DNA from: Fructilactobacillus lindneri DSM 20690 = JCM 11027
GTDB lineage: Bacteria > Bacillota > Bacilli > Lactobacillales > Lactobacillaceae
Direction: 5' to 3'
Assembly: GCF_002907375.1 (NCBI RefSeq)
Contig: NZ_MIYK01000010.1
Span: 310,001-374,000 of the forward strand
Length of the DNA stretch: 64,000 nt
Position 1 is the stretch's first letter; each line of letters opens with the position of its first letter. Shown piece after piece: positions 31,737 through 44,168 of this stretch. The translations under genes were made by a program, and so were the position numbers. The notes beneath the pieces were generated by a model. The model was not told where the DNA came from and searched no databases. It saw nothing but the letters and a program-made list of their open reading frames with translations.

Positions 31737-32534
31737 ATGAATCATGTTGTATTTGGAAGTTATCTTCCGGGGAATTCATTTATTCATCGACTCAATCCTG
31801 CTCTAAAAATTTTAGCAGTTTTATTGTTGATTACTTGGACATTGTTTGCTAATAATTGGTTAAATTACGGTTTATTAGCAATATTTATTTTACTTCAACT
31901 TATTTTGTCAGCTACGTCGGTCAAAACAGTTTTTAGAGCTATCCGACCATTTCTTTGGTTAATTATGTTTACTGTTTTGATTCAAATTTTATTTGGTAAT
32001 CAAGGAACGATTTACTGGCAATGGGGACCAATTAAGATTACTTCAGTGGGCTTAGAAATGGCTGTGTTGATTTTTATTCGTTTTACTTTGATTATTATTG
32101 AAGCTACAATTTTAACGCTGACGACTTCTCCAAATGCGATTGCTACTGGAGTAGAGTATTTAATTAGTCCTTTAAAATATCTTGGAGTTCCAGTTGCAAC
32201 CATTAGTATTATGATATCGATTGCATTAAGATTTATTCCAACTTTGGTTGATGAATTACATACTATTATGAATGCACAAAAATCACGAGGAGTTTCTTTC
32301 GGTAGTGGTGGAATTATTAAACGGGTTAAAAGCATTTGTTCGCTGATTATTCCTATTTTGGTATCGTCCTTTCGGCATGCTGATAATTTAGCGGATGCTC
32401 TAAGTGCTAGTGGATATGAGGCAAATGCAACTCGTAGTAGTTACCAGCAGTTTCATTGGACCATATTTGATACTCTTTGTTTAGTAGTAGTTTTAATACT
32501 AGGGATTTTAGTAATATTAATGAGGAAGATTTAA
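31737..32534 (+). CDS. ecfT: ECF transporter transmembrane subunit EcfT
   Basis: A 265-aa membrane scaffold that links EcfA1/A2 to S components. Several hydrophobic helices precede two coupling helices. The first cytoplasmic motif, NAQKSRGVSFG, keeps the arginine. The second, ADALSASGYEAN, has serine where the family usually has arginine (ARG motif). ATG 31737 is six bases after ecfA2. truA follows with no gap. Confidence 0.93.
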   Translation: MNHVVFGSYLPGNSFIHRLNPALKILAVLLLITWTLFANNWLNYGLLAIFILLQLILSATSVKTVFRAIRPFLWLIMFTVLIQILFGNQGTIYWQWGPIKITSVGLEMAVLIFIRFTLIIIEATILTLTTSPNAIATGVEYLISPLKYLGVPVATISIMISIALRFIPTLVDELHTIMNAQKSRGVSFGSGGIIKRVKSICSLIIPILVSSFRHADNLADALSASGYEANATRSSYQQFHWTIFDTLCLVVVLILGILVILMRKI

Positions 32535-33335
32535 TTGACAAACAGATATAAAATTACATTTGCATATGATGGTACAAAGTTTGCTGGTTTTCAAAAACAA
32601 CCTCAGCAAAGAACGATTGAGGGTGTTTTAACTAGAGTTGTAAATAAGATGGCTAAGCGAGCAGATGGAGAGATTTCCGTATATGGTTCGGGTAGAACTG
32701 ATGCAGGAGTACATGCATTAGCTCAGGTCGCTCATTTTGATTTTCCGTTTGATATTCCAGCTGACAGTATGCTAAAAGGTTTAAATAGTATGTGTCCCTT
32801 GGATATTGAAGTTAAAGATGTTGAAATAGTATCCAATGATTTTCATGCTCGTTATGATGTAACCGGGAAAAAGTATTTATATCGAATATCTCAAGGCAGA
32901 TTTACTGATCCTTTCAAACGAAATTATACGGCGCATTGGCGGTTGCCAATTGATTTTTCGCTTATTGATACAGCAATTCAGGATTTTGTGGGAAAACATG
33001 ATTTTTCTTCATTTGTTGCTTCTGGGGCTAAACCTGGAAGTCGAATTCGGACGATTTTTGCGGTTAATGCAATCGACGATGAGGTTAATGATGAGATTCA
33101 ACTCGAGTTTTATGGAGATGGATTCATGTATAATCAAATCAGAATTATGGTTGCCGTTTTGGTTGAAATTGGGATGGGTAAACGGCCAGTTCATGATATT
33201 CAGCGTTTATTGAAAGTCAAAGATCGACAGCAAGCTCGTTTAACGATGCCAGCTAATGGCTTGTATCTAAAAAAAGTTTATTATCCGGGTGATGATCCTA
33301 AACATTCGATGAAAAAACATCAACAACGGGATTAA
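32535..33335 (+). CDS. truA: tRNA pseudouridine(38-40) synthase TruA
   Basis: A 266-aa enzyme that isomerises U38-U40 in the anticodon arm. The catalytic Asp is in GSGRTDAGVHALAQVAHFD (about residue 55); YGDGFMYNQIRIMV near the C-terminus is typical. The start TTG 32535 directly follows the ecfT stop; no ATG fits before MTNRYKITFAYDGT. ecfA1-ecfA2-ecfT-truA is a common lactobacillus operon. Confidence 0.94.
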   Translation: MTNRYKITFAYDGTKFAGFQKQPQQRTIEGVLTRVVNKMAKRADGEISVYGSGRTDAGVHALAQVAHFDFPFDIPADSMLKGLNSMCPLDIEVKDVEIVSNDFHARYDVTGKKYLYRISQGRFTDPFKRNYTAHWRLPIDFSLIDTAIQDFVGKHDFSSFVASGAKPGSRIRTIFAVNAIDDEVNDEIQLEFYGDGFMYNQIRIMVAVLVEIGMGKRPVHDIQRLLKVKDRQQARLTMPANGLYLKKVYYPGDDPKHSMKKHQQRD

Positions 33336-33348
33336 TCTTGAAAGAATA

Positions 33349-33377
33349 TTGACTTTTTAGTTGATAATTTGTATCAT
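33349..33377 (+). promoter_or_regulatory. rplM-rpsI promoter
   Basis: TTGACT (33349-33354) is spaced 17 bp from TATCAT (33372-33377), just after truA. Transcription would start near 33384 and give a leader of about 75 nt. Confidence 0.7.
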
Positions 33378-33383
33378 GGTAGT

Positions 33384-33459
33384 TGGTATTGTTTGCCCCA
33401 CATAAGCCCCGGAAACTTATAAGGTGTCGAACAAACACAGAAACATGGAGGAAGAAATA
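33384..33459 (+). ncRNA. L13-type leader RNA
   Basis: The short leader before rplM contains CATAAGCCCCGG followed by AAACTTATAAGG, in which ATAAG can pair with CTTAT, plus flanking conserved-looking bases. The position and sequence resemble the Firmicutes L13 leader, thought to let L13 repress its own operon. A covariance search was not possible. Confidence 0.65.
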
Positions 33460-33903
33460 TTGCGTACAACATACATGGCTAAACCCGATGAAATTGAACA
33501 TAAATGGTACATTATTGACGCAGCAGGCGTTCCACTAGGTCGTCTTGCAAGTGTTACTGCTTCAATTTTACGTGGTAAAAATAAACCAACATTTACACCC
33601 AACGTTGATACAGGTGACAACGTGATTGTTATCAATGCTTCAGAAGTTGCCTTAACTGGTCGTAAAGCAAAAGATAAAATGCACTATCACCACACTCAAT
33701 TCATTGGTGGGATTAAACAAGAATCATTTGGCAAGTTACGCGACGAAAAGCCAGATAAGTTAATTGAGCAAACTGTAAAAGGTATGCTTCCTCATGGTAC
33801 ATTAGGACGTAAGATTGCTAAGAAACTTCACGTTTATGCAGGTGAAGATCACAAACATGATGCACAAAAACCCGAAGTTTTAGATATTAACAACCTAATT
33901 TAA
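33460..33903 (+). CDS. rplM: 50S ribosomal protein L13
   Basis: A 147-aa early assembly protein. The start is TTG 33460, seven or so bases after TGGAGGAAG, giving [17 protein letters not shown]; upstream in-frame starts fall inside the leader structure. [17 protein letters not shown] is diagnostic. Operon with rpsI. Confidence 0.96.
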   Translation: MRTTYMAKPDEIEHKWYIIDAAGVPLGRLASVTASILRGKNKPTFTPNVDTGDNVIVINASEVALTGRKAKDKMHYHHTQFIGGIKQESFGKLRDEKPDKLIEQTVKGMLPHGTLGRKIAKKLHVYAGEDHKHDAQKPEVLDINNLI

Positions 33904-33916
33904 GGAGGAAACACAA

Positions 33917-34309
33917 TTGGCTAAAGTACAATATACTGGCACAGGTCGCCGTAAAGATTCAGTTGCTCGTGTACGTTTAGTACCCGGCACAGGAAAAGTT
34001 ATTATCAACGGTAAAGACGTTGAAGAATACATTCCTTTCCCAAACTTAAGAGAAGTTATTTTACAACCATACAATGTTACTGAAACTCTTGGTAACTATG
34101 ACACATTAGCTAACGTTAATGGTGGTGGATTCTCTGGTCAAGCTGGTGCAGTTCGTTTAGGAATTGCTCGTGCTTTACTTGATGTAGATCCAGATTTCAG
34201 AGAAGCACTTAAACGAGCTGGTTTATTAACTCGTGATGCTCGTATGAAAGAACGTAAGAAACCAGGTCTTAAGAAAGCTCGTAAGGCTGGTCAATTCTCA
34301 AAACGTTAA
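33917..34309 (+). CDS. rpsI: 30S ribosomal protein S9
   Basis: A 130-aa protein whose C-terminal tail ([12 protein letters not shown]) reaches the P-site t[19 protein letters not shown] is diagnostic. TTG start at 33917 after AAGGAGGAAA. Terminator follows. Confidence 0.96.
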   Translation: MAKVQYTGTGRRKDSVARVRLVPGTGKVIINGKDVEEYIPFPNLREVILQPYNVTETLGNYDTLANVNGGGFSGQAGAVRLGIARALLDVDPDFREALKRAGLLTRDARMKERKKPGLKKARKAGQFSKR

Positions 34310-34336
34310 AATATTTTTCAAATATGCTTATTTTGG

Positions 34337-34366
34337 ACACTCACGCTTTGGCGTGGGTGTTTTTTA
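34337..34366 (+). terminator. rplM-rpsI terminator
   Basis: ACACTCACGC (34337-34346) pairs with GCGTGGGTGT (34351-34360) around a TTTG loop, followed by TTTTT. Confidence 0.9.
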
Positions 34367-34402
34367 TAATTTATTTTAAATAATATAATGATGAGGTAAT
34401 TA

Positions 34403-34744
34403 ATGTCGAAAAAAGAAAAAATTAATATTTCACTTGATATTGGAATTTTGAAAACTGCTAAAATGTTAGCCAACGCCAAAGGTATCACTGTGGCTGCCGA
34501 AATTGAGTCAATCATCACCCAACATTTTGCTAATCCAGAACTAATTGGGATGCCTGATTTAGTCGGCACCGAAATTAGCGGTAAGCAACTGCAAGCGGAT
34601 GGAATTGTAAAACTTAACGGTGTGTTATACTTTTACCAACTCGTCGGCAGTACATTAAAGCCAAAAGCGACTTATGTAGTGGCTGATGTGACCGACCAAA
34701 AAGTTTATTTAGTCGATAAAGGAGAGTACCATGCTCGGAATTAA
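34403..34744 (+). CDS. Small protein: RHH-like N-terminus with NfeD-like C-terminal domain
   Basis: A 113-aa soluble protein with no membrane helix. Residues 6-43 (INISLDIGILKTAKMLANAK then GITVAAEIESIITQHF) have the strand-helix-helix pattern of ribbon-helix-helix DNA-binding or antitoxin-like domains. Residues about 53-108 resemble the small OB-type domain of NfeD proteins (LVGTEISGKQLQADGIVKLN, then KPKATYVVADVTDQKVYLVD). The next gene encodes an SPFH protein and overlaps by 14 nt; NfeD and SPFH (stomatin) genes are known partners, which supports the second assignment. DNA binding is only inferred from the pattern. Function unknown; first gene of a three-gene operon. Confidence 0.6.
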   Translation: MSKKEKINISLDIGILKTAKMLANAKGITVAAEIESIITQHFANPELIGMPDLVGTEISGKQLQADGIVKLNGVLYFYQLVGSTLKPKATYVVADVTDQKVYLVDKGEYHARN

Positions 34745-35579
34745 GATTGTGCAACAAAACAACGTCGGATTAGTGACTTTTTTAGGAAAGTATTCTCACC
34801 AACTTGAAAGTGGACTTCACTTTTATATTCCAATTGTAGGAAGAGTTAGAACTGTTAGCTTACAATCACAACCACTGGCTTTGCCAGTTCAAACTGGGAT
34901 TACCAAAGATAATGCCAGCATCAGTATCCAAGTTACGTTAAACTACCGAATTACTAATGCAGAGCGTTATACGTTTGGCAACAGTAATTCGATTCAATCA
35001 ATGGCCTACCAAGTTAGCGGAACACTTCGTGATATTATTGGTAGTTTGGATTTAGATGAAGTTTTAAATTCAACTGACAAAATTAATACGAAACTAATGC
35101 AGAATATCGGTGACCTTACCAACACATATGGTGTGATGATTGAAAGAGTTCAAATTGGTGACTTAACACCTTCTAAAGGTGTTAGTGAGGCGATGGAAAA
35201 TCAAATTACAGCTTCAAAAAATAAACAAGCAACAATTTCAGAAGCACAAGGGAATGCTGAACAGATTCGCCTAAACACCGAAGCAAAAAATGCTGCAAAG
35301 ATTGCCACTTCTAAAGCTGACAAACAACAGACCGAGATTGAAGCGGATGCAGCTGCTTATGCCACTAAGATTGGGGCAGATGCTGAAAAATATCGAATTA
35401 ACGAATTACAACAGGCTTATGCCGCATCCGATTCTAAGTTTTTCAATGCGCAATCAATTGATGCAATACGAAAAGCAGGTGAGGATGGAAACTTAATTAT
35501 TGTGCCAAATGAAAGCAATAGTTTATACGGCCAGTTAGCTGCTTTTAGTAAAATGCAAAGAACAAACGAAACTAAATAA
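34731..35579 (+). CDS. SPFH/stomatin-like protein without membrane anchor
   Basis: A 282-aa protein. The SPFH (band 7) domain covers about 4-175: VGLVTFLGKYSHQLESGLHF, ITKDNASISIQVTLNYRI, LRDIIGSLDLDEVL and YGVMIERVQIGDLTPSK are typical. The N-terminal hydrophobic helix of stomatins is missing; the protein starts directly at MLGIKIVQQNN. Residues about 176-255 are Ala/Glu/Lys-rich coiled coil, as in flotillins. Family members oligomerise and organise membranes; this one would need another way to reach the membrane. ATG 34731 with AAAGGAGAG ahead lies inside the preceding gene, so translation is coupled. Confidence 0.85.
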   Translation: MLGIKIVQQNNVGLVTFLGKYSHQLESGLHFYIPIVGRVRTVSLQSQPLALPVQTGITKDNASISIQVTLNYRITNAERYTFGNSNSIQSMAYQVSGTLRDIIGSLDLDEVLNSTDKINTKLMQNIGDLTNTYGVMIERVQIGDLTPSKGVSEAMENQITASKNKQATISEAQGNAEQIRLNTEAKNAAKIATSKADKQQTEIEADAAAYATKIGADAEKYRINELQQAYAASDSKFFNAQSIDAIRKAGEDGNLIIVPNESNSLYGQLAAFSKMQRTNETK

Positions 35580-35581
35580 AC

Positions 35582-35974
35582 ATGAAAAAATTAAATTTTA
35601 AGCAAATTCATCACATTGCCATCATTGGATCAGATTACGATAAGTCTCTCCATTTTTATCGTGATATTTTAGGCTTTTCTGTAATTCAAGAACATCACCG
35701 TCCAGATAAAGCGGACGTTAAAATTGATTTAAAAATCAATGATATTACAGAATTAGAATTATTTATTAAAGCGAGTGCGCCACAACGAGTTAATTATCCA
35801 GAAGCTCAAGGGTTACGACATCTGGCATTTGCCACTACTCAGATTGAAACTGATATTAAGATGCTTAAAGCTCAAGGAGTAAAGGTCGAAACGTTGCGAA
35901 AAGATGATTATACCGGTGAAAAGATGGTCTTTTTTTATGATCCTGATGGGTTGCCCATTGAATTACATGAATAA
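35582..35974 (+). CDS. VOC (glyoxalase/bleomycin-resistance-like) protein
   Basis: A 130-aa single-domain protein of the vicinal oxygen chelate superfamily. Two beta-alpha-beta-beta-beta units are visible. Metal-ligand positions His in IHHIAI, Glu in TELELF, His in LRHLAF and Glu in LPIELHE are all present, so metal-dependent chemistry (lyase, isomerase or dioxygenase type) is plausible; substrate unknown. It starts three bases after the SPFH gene and is the third gene of the operon. Confidence 0.85.
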   Translation: MKKLNFKQIHHIAIIGSDYDKSLHFYRDILGFSVIQEHHRPDKADVKIDLKINDITELELFIKASAPQRVNYPEAQGLRHLAFATTQIETDIKMLKAQGVKVETLRKDDYTGEKMVFFYDPDGLPIELHE

Positions 35975-36073
35975 TTAGTTGATAAAGTTTTTACATCTGA
36001 TATCATATCCAGGTCATTCTTTAATGAAATATGATAAGAGTTTGAGTGAAAATTTTTAAGTTTGATAGATAAA

Positions 36074-36112
36074 AAAAGCTGACCGGAATTTAGTTCCGGT
36101 CAGCTTTTACTT
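36074..36112. terminator. Bidirectional terminator
   Basis: AAAAGCTGACCGGAA (36074-36088) and TTCCGGTCAGCTTTT (36094-36108) form a 15-bp stem with a 5-nt loop. A-run and T-run on both sides allow use by the VOC operon (plus) and the DUF2187-type gene (minus). The 100 nt before it hold nothing recognisable. Confidence 0.9.
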
Positions 36113-36117
36113 AAAAA

Positions 36118-36411
36118 TTATTTTTTATTTTCATCAGAATCTTCTTTGTCTTCTTCAGGTTCTTTTTCAACTCGTGGAGCCTGTTTAATCATGGTTAAGT
36201 CTTTCCAGTTAACTACCGTTTTACTATGATAACTATCAATAATCTCTGGATCATCACTTTCAAATGTTACTAAAAAGGCATTTTTGTAGGCCTTATCAAT
36301 AAAACCAGTGAATTTTTGTTTTTTAATCTCAAAACTAACCTCATCACCAATGTCAAACGGTGATAGTTCTGTTTCAGTTGCTTCGTCATTCTTTTTTGGC
36401 AAACGAATCAC
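36118..36411 (-). CDS. DUF2187-type (YkvS-like) small protein
   Basis: A 97-aa protein. Residues about 18-76 (FDIGDEVSFEIKKQKFTGFI then TVVNWKDLTMI) look like the small KOW/SH3-like DUF2187 domain of Bacillus YkvS; function is unknown. An acidic tail (EKEPEEDKEDSDENKK) follows. Ribosome site AGGAGGTG before ATG 36411. Divergent from the GH73 gene. Confidence 0.65.
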   Translation of the reverse strand: MIRLPKKNDEATETELSPFDIGDEVSFEIKKQKFTGFIDKAYKNAFLVTFESDDPEIIDSYHSKTVVNWKDLTMIKQAPRVEKEPEEDKEDSDENKK

Positions 36412-36518
36412 CTCCTAATGTACTTAACTTATGAAATATAAACGAATATTCAACTTTTGTCAATTTTAAACTATTTTGTAGTACAATTTAAGTACATAGT
36501 TTTATATAGAGGTTAGTT

Positions 36519-37169
36519 TTGGCAAAAAAAAGAAAACGTAAGCGTCCGCAACGACGTACCAAAAAAGCAAAACAGAGTAAAATCACAGGATATGGATTGA
36601 TTATTTTGATTGTAGTATTAATGGCAGGAGCCATTGGTGCTATCAAATTTGTCAATTCACCATCTTTTACGCGATATACTCAAAATGGAGTTAGCAAGCA
36701 GCATCAAGAATTTATTAACAAGGTTCTCCCTTCTGCAATTGACGTGCAGAAAAAATATAAGATTTTAGCTAGTATTACACTTGGACAAGCTATCTTAGAA
36801 TCAAATTGGGGACAAAGTCAGTTAGCTTCAAAATACAATAATTTATTTGGCGTAAAAGCAGATCCTAATCAAAAAAGCGTGGAACTAAGTACGACTGAGT
36901 ATACCAACGGTAAACCGCAAACAGTTACTGGGCGTTTTCGGGTTTATGATAATTGGAACCAGTCAATTGAGGCTCATGCTCAATTATTGGCACATGGAAC
37001 TGACTGGAATAATATGCAGTATAAAGAAGTTGTACAAGCTAATAATTATAAACAGTCGGCCGCTGGTCTCAGTTCTGACGGTTACGCAACAGATCCTGCT
37101 TATGCTCAAAAAATTATTCAAATTATTGAAAAGTATCATCTAAACAAATATGATAAAAATCAAAAATAA
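36519..37169 (+). CDS. GH73 N-acetylglucosaminidase, membrane-anchored
   Basis: A 216-aa peptidoglycan hydrolase. A very basic N-terminus (KKRKRKRPQRRTKKAK) precedes one membrane helix (about 24-44), so the catalytic domain faces outside. The GH73 domain covers about 58-205 with the catalytic Glu in LGQAILESNWGQSQLA and the segments NLFGVK and GRFRVYDNW. No LysM or SH3 cell-wall domain is present, so it is a minimal enzyme held by its anchor. The start is TTG 36519 after AGAGG; no ATG is available. Confidence 0.88.
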   Translation: MAKKRKRKRPQRRTKKAKQSKITGYGLIILIVVLMAGAIGAIKFVNSPSFTRYTQNGVSKQHQEFINKVLPSAIDVQKKYKILASITLGQAILESNWGQSQLASKYNNLFGVKADPNQKSVELSTTEYTNGKPQTVTGRFRVYDNWNQSIEAHAQLLAHGTDWNNMQYKEVVQANNYKQSAAGLSSDGYATDPAYAQKIIQIIEKYHLNKYDKNQK

Positions 37170-37181
37170 GGAGAATTTAAG

Positions 37182-38315
37182 ATGAATTCAACTTTATTAC
37201 AACCAGGTAATACAATCGGAATCATTGGGAATTATTTTAGCAGCACGCAGTTAATTAATGCGGCTCGTGATGCAGGGCTTAGAATTGCTACGTACAGTAC
37301 TCACGATAATAGTCAGATACAGCGACAGGCCGACATTGCGTTTGTAGGCAAATTAGATGATAAGGAACAACTCCAGCGTTTTGCCGAACAATGTGATGTT
37401 GTTACATATGTTTCTGATCTTATGGATCCTGAAATCCTAGCTTTTATTCAAAAATTCGCTCAAGTTCCCCAAGGGATGAGTCTGTTAGAAATGGTTCAAG
37501 ATCGTGCTATTGAACATGCATTTTTTGAACAGTTAAACGTTAATAGTGCCCCATATGCAACGGTAGTTAATTTAGGTGATGTTTATCAAGCAATTGAAGC
37601 AATTGGATATCCAGCTACTTTAAAACCTATTTTAAAGAATTCAAAAAACTGTCAACAATTTGAAATCAAGACTAAGGCAGATATTCAGTTAATAGGAAGT
37701 TTATTTGATCATGGAGCTTATATCCTTGAGTCTGGTGTCCCATATCAACAACGTTTTTCAGTAATTGCAGCTAAAGACGTTAATAATCAAATTAAACAAT
37801 TTCCCCCAGTAATAACTGAATTCGTTAATCATCAACCGCAAACAATAAATACGGTCTTAGATAAAGTTGATGATGAAGTTGTTGACGAAATGATTCGGAT
37901 TACTGATGTAATTGGGAATAACATTAAATATGTAGGTACGTATGAAGTTTCGTTTGGAATTACCAAAGATGGTGCCTTATACGTTTGCGGAATCACTCCA
38001 ACGGTTAGCAAGACAGGTTATTTATTTAATTTAGCAATAAATATCAATGAATACCGTCAACATTTACGTGCTATTTCTGGAATACCATTAGCAGATGTGA
38101 CTAAATATAGTGATGTAATTATGCAAACATTTACTAAACGACAAGTTCCAGCTATCATTCAGGAACGATTAAAGCAACCTGATTGGCATTTTATATTTGA
38201 TTATCAGTCCGATGCAATCGATGATGATTATTCTGGCTGTCTATTGATACCTACTAAATCAGTTACAAAATCTTTAGAGAAACTTGCTGCGACTAAAATT
38301 TGGGAGAATAATTAA
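37182..38315 (+). CDS. Divergent PurK-like ATP-grasp protein
   Basis: A 377-aa protein with the three-domain plan of N5-carboxyaminoimidazole ribonucleotide synthase. The N-terminal domain has TIGIIGNYFSSTQLINAARD in place of the usual GGGQLG loop. CDVVTYVSDLMDPEIL and YPATLKPI mark the following parts. The glycine-rich ATP loop that normally follows the lysine (RRGGYDGKGQ-like) is replaced by LKNSKNCQQFEI. Both nucleotide-contact loops are therefore altered, and no pur genes are nearby. It may have another substrate or be inactive. It starts 12 nt after the GH73 gene with AAGGAG and is followed by a terminator. Confidence 0.7.
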   Translation: MNSTLLQPGNTIGIIGNYFSSTQLINAARDAGLRIATYSTHDNSQIQRQADIAFVGKLDDKEQLQRFAEQCDVVTYVSDLMDPEILAFIQKFAQVPQGMSLLEMVQDRAIEHAFFEQLNVNSAPYATVVNLGDVYQAIEAIGYPATLKPILKNSKNCQQFEIKTKADIQLIGSLFDHGAYILESGVPYQQRFSVIAAKDVNNQIKQFPPVITEFVNHQPQTINTVLDKVDDEVVDEMIRITDVIGNNIKYVGTYEVSFGITKDGALYVCGITPTVSKTGYLFNLAININEYRQHLRAISGIPLADVTKYSDVIMQTFTKRQVPAIIQERLKQPDWHFIFDYQSDAIDDDYSGCLLIPTKSVTKSLEKLAATKIWENN

Positions 38316-38320
38316 AGAAA

Positions 38321-38356
38321 TTGAGAGTTAGCAATTATGCCAGCTCTCTTTTTTGA
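38321..38356 (+). terminator. Terminator after the PurK-like gene
   Basis: GAGAGTTAGC (38323-38332) pairs with GCCAGCTCTC (38339-38348) with one mismatch, followed by TTTTTT. Confidence 0.8.
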
Positions 38357-38362
38357 TATAAT
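38354..38362 (+). promoter_or_regulatory. Extended -10 promoter of the pcrA operon
   Basis: TGATATAAT fits TGnTATAAT. It begins in the T-run of the terminator, 36 nt before pcrA, so no room exists for a separate -35 outside the terminator hairpin. Confidence 0.55.
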
Positions 38363-38397
38363 TAAACTAACAATGAATTTTGAGAGGACGAATAATA

Positions 38398-42698
<4,301 letters not shown>

Positions 42699-42716
42699 GT
42701 TGTGGAAGGTGAAACA

Positions 42717-43832
42717 GTGAAACGATTAAGTATGATTTTGATGGTAGCAGCTAGCTCATTGGTCTTAGTTGCCTGTGGAAGCAATAATAAATTGGGAACT
42801 AATAGCGGTTCTAATAAAACACAGTTAACAGGTAGTGATTCTAGCAGTAATTACCAAAGTTTAATTAAAGATGGTCATTATCAAGTCAGCAAATCATCCG
42901 GTGTAGATGATCAACAAACTAGTAACCAATTTAATCTTCAAGGTTTTCAACATGGATTATTGGATATTTCTAAAAAAGAATTTTCTCCTGATAAATATGT
43001 TTTCCAAGAAGGGCAAGAAATTTCAACTGAAACCACACAAAATTGGTTAGGAAGAAAGAGTAAAGATAATCCTGATGGTTTAAATCCAGAACAACCCAAG
43101 AAAAAAGTAGTTCCAGAATATCTACAACAGATTGATGAACAAGATTACCTTCAACCTGAAGGCGGTAAGATGAAACTAAAAGGTATGACCGTTGGATTGG
43201 GACTTAATTCGATTTATTACTATACTAAAGAAAAATATGGTGCTCAGTATTCAAAGAAACTTGATAGTGCAGAGATTGAAAAGCAAGGTAAGGAATTAGC
43301 AAACATTGTATTAGCAAGATTACGAAAACAAAAAGATCTGAAAAATATTCCAATTGTAATTGCCTTATATAAGGCCGCTCCAGATGATAGTTTAGTTGGG
43401 GGTAATTTCTTTGCTTACTCTGTTAATAATCCTGGTTCGGATTCAGTTAGTTCATGGAATAAGATTGATCAAAAGAACTATGTTTTCCCAACTACTAATG
43501 GAGAAAAGGCACCAAATGCAAATGATGAAACGGCCTTTAATCAATTTAAAGAAAAAGCCCAAAGCTATTTCCCTAATTTAAGTGGAATTACTGCACAAGC
43601 TCAATATACAAACGGCTCTTTAACCGGAATGCATATCGATGTTACTACACAATTTTATAGTTATACTGAAATCAATAGTTTTACTCAGTATTTGCAAACC
43701 TCGGCAGAAAAATACTTGCCTCAAAATACTCCAATTGAAATTAACGTTGGCTCAACAAATGGAGTACAAAGTTATCTAAGTCGAAGTAAAAATGCTAAGA
43801 AATTTAGTGCACACGTTTTTAATAATTACTAA
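42717..43832 (+). CDS. camS: CamS-family lipoprotein
   Basis: A 371-aa lipoprotein. The signal peptide MKRLSMILMVAASSLVLVAC ends in lipobox LVAC, with the lipidated Cys at residue 20. The rest matches the CamS sex pheromone precursor family (enterococcal cAM373 comes from its signal peptide); the mature protein's role is unknown. GTG 42717 follows GGAAGGTGA; GTG 42702 lies before that site. Its constant place between ligA and gatC in lactobacilli supports the call. Confidence 0.9.
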   Translation: MKRLSMILMVAASSLVLVACGSNNKLGTNSGSNKTQLTGSDSSSNYQSLIKDGHYQVSKSSGVDDQQTSNQFNLQGFQHGLLDISKKEFSPDKYVFQEGQEISTETTQNWLGRKSKDNPDGLNPEQPKKKVVPEYLQQIDEQDYLQPEGGKMKLKGMTVGLGLNSIYYYTKEKYGAQYSKKLDSAEIEKQGKELANIVLARLRKQKDLKNIPIVIALYKAAPDDSLVGGNFFAYSVNNPGSDSVSSWNKIDQKNYVFPTTNGEKAPNANDETAFNQFKEKAQSYFPNLSGITAQAQYTNGSLTGMHIDVTTQFYSYTEINSFTQYLQTSAEKYLPQNTPIEINVGSTNGVQSYLSRSKNAKKFSAHVFNNY

Positions 43833-43859
43833 TCACAAAAATTGGATTGGAGGAACAAA

Positions 43860-44168
43860 ATGACTGAAAAAGTAAATGAAGAAAAAACGCAACATATTGC
43901 TGGTCTAGCCAAGCTAAGTATTGATAAAGAAGATTTGCCTAAGTTCACAGAACAACTCAACGACATGCTTGAAATGTTAGATGAAATCGATACTGTTGAT
44001 ACTGATGGGGTTGAACCAACTTATACCGTAACTGATCGAATCAATGTAATGCGTGAAGATGTTGCAGATAATTGGGGACAAAGAGATGCGTTATTGCATA
44101 ACGCTCCTGAAGCAGTCGATGGTTTGATTCGAGTACCAACTATCATTGATGAAAGTGAGGACAAATAA
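43860..44168 (+). CDS. gatC: Asp/Glu-tRNA amidotransferase subunit C
   Basis: A 102-aa stabilising subunit of Gat[23 protein letters not shown] and [20 protein letters not shown] are typical. ATG 43860 follows TTGGAGGAAC. Overlaps gatA in TAATG. Confidence 0.94.
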   Translation: MTEKVNEEKTQHIAGLAKLSIDKEDLPKFTEQLNDMLEMLDEIDTVDTDGVEPTYTVTDRINVMREDVADNWGQRDALLHNAPEAVDGLIRVPTIIDESEDK

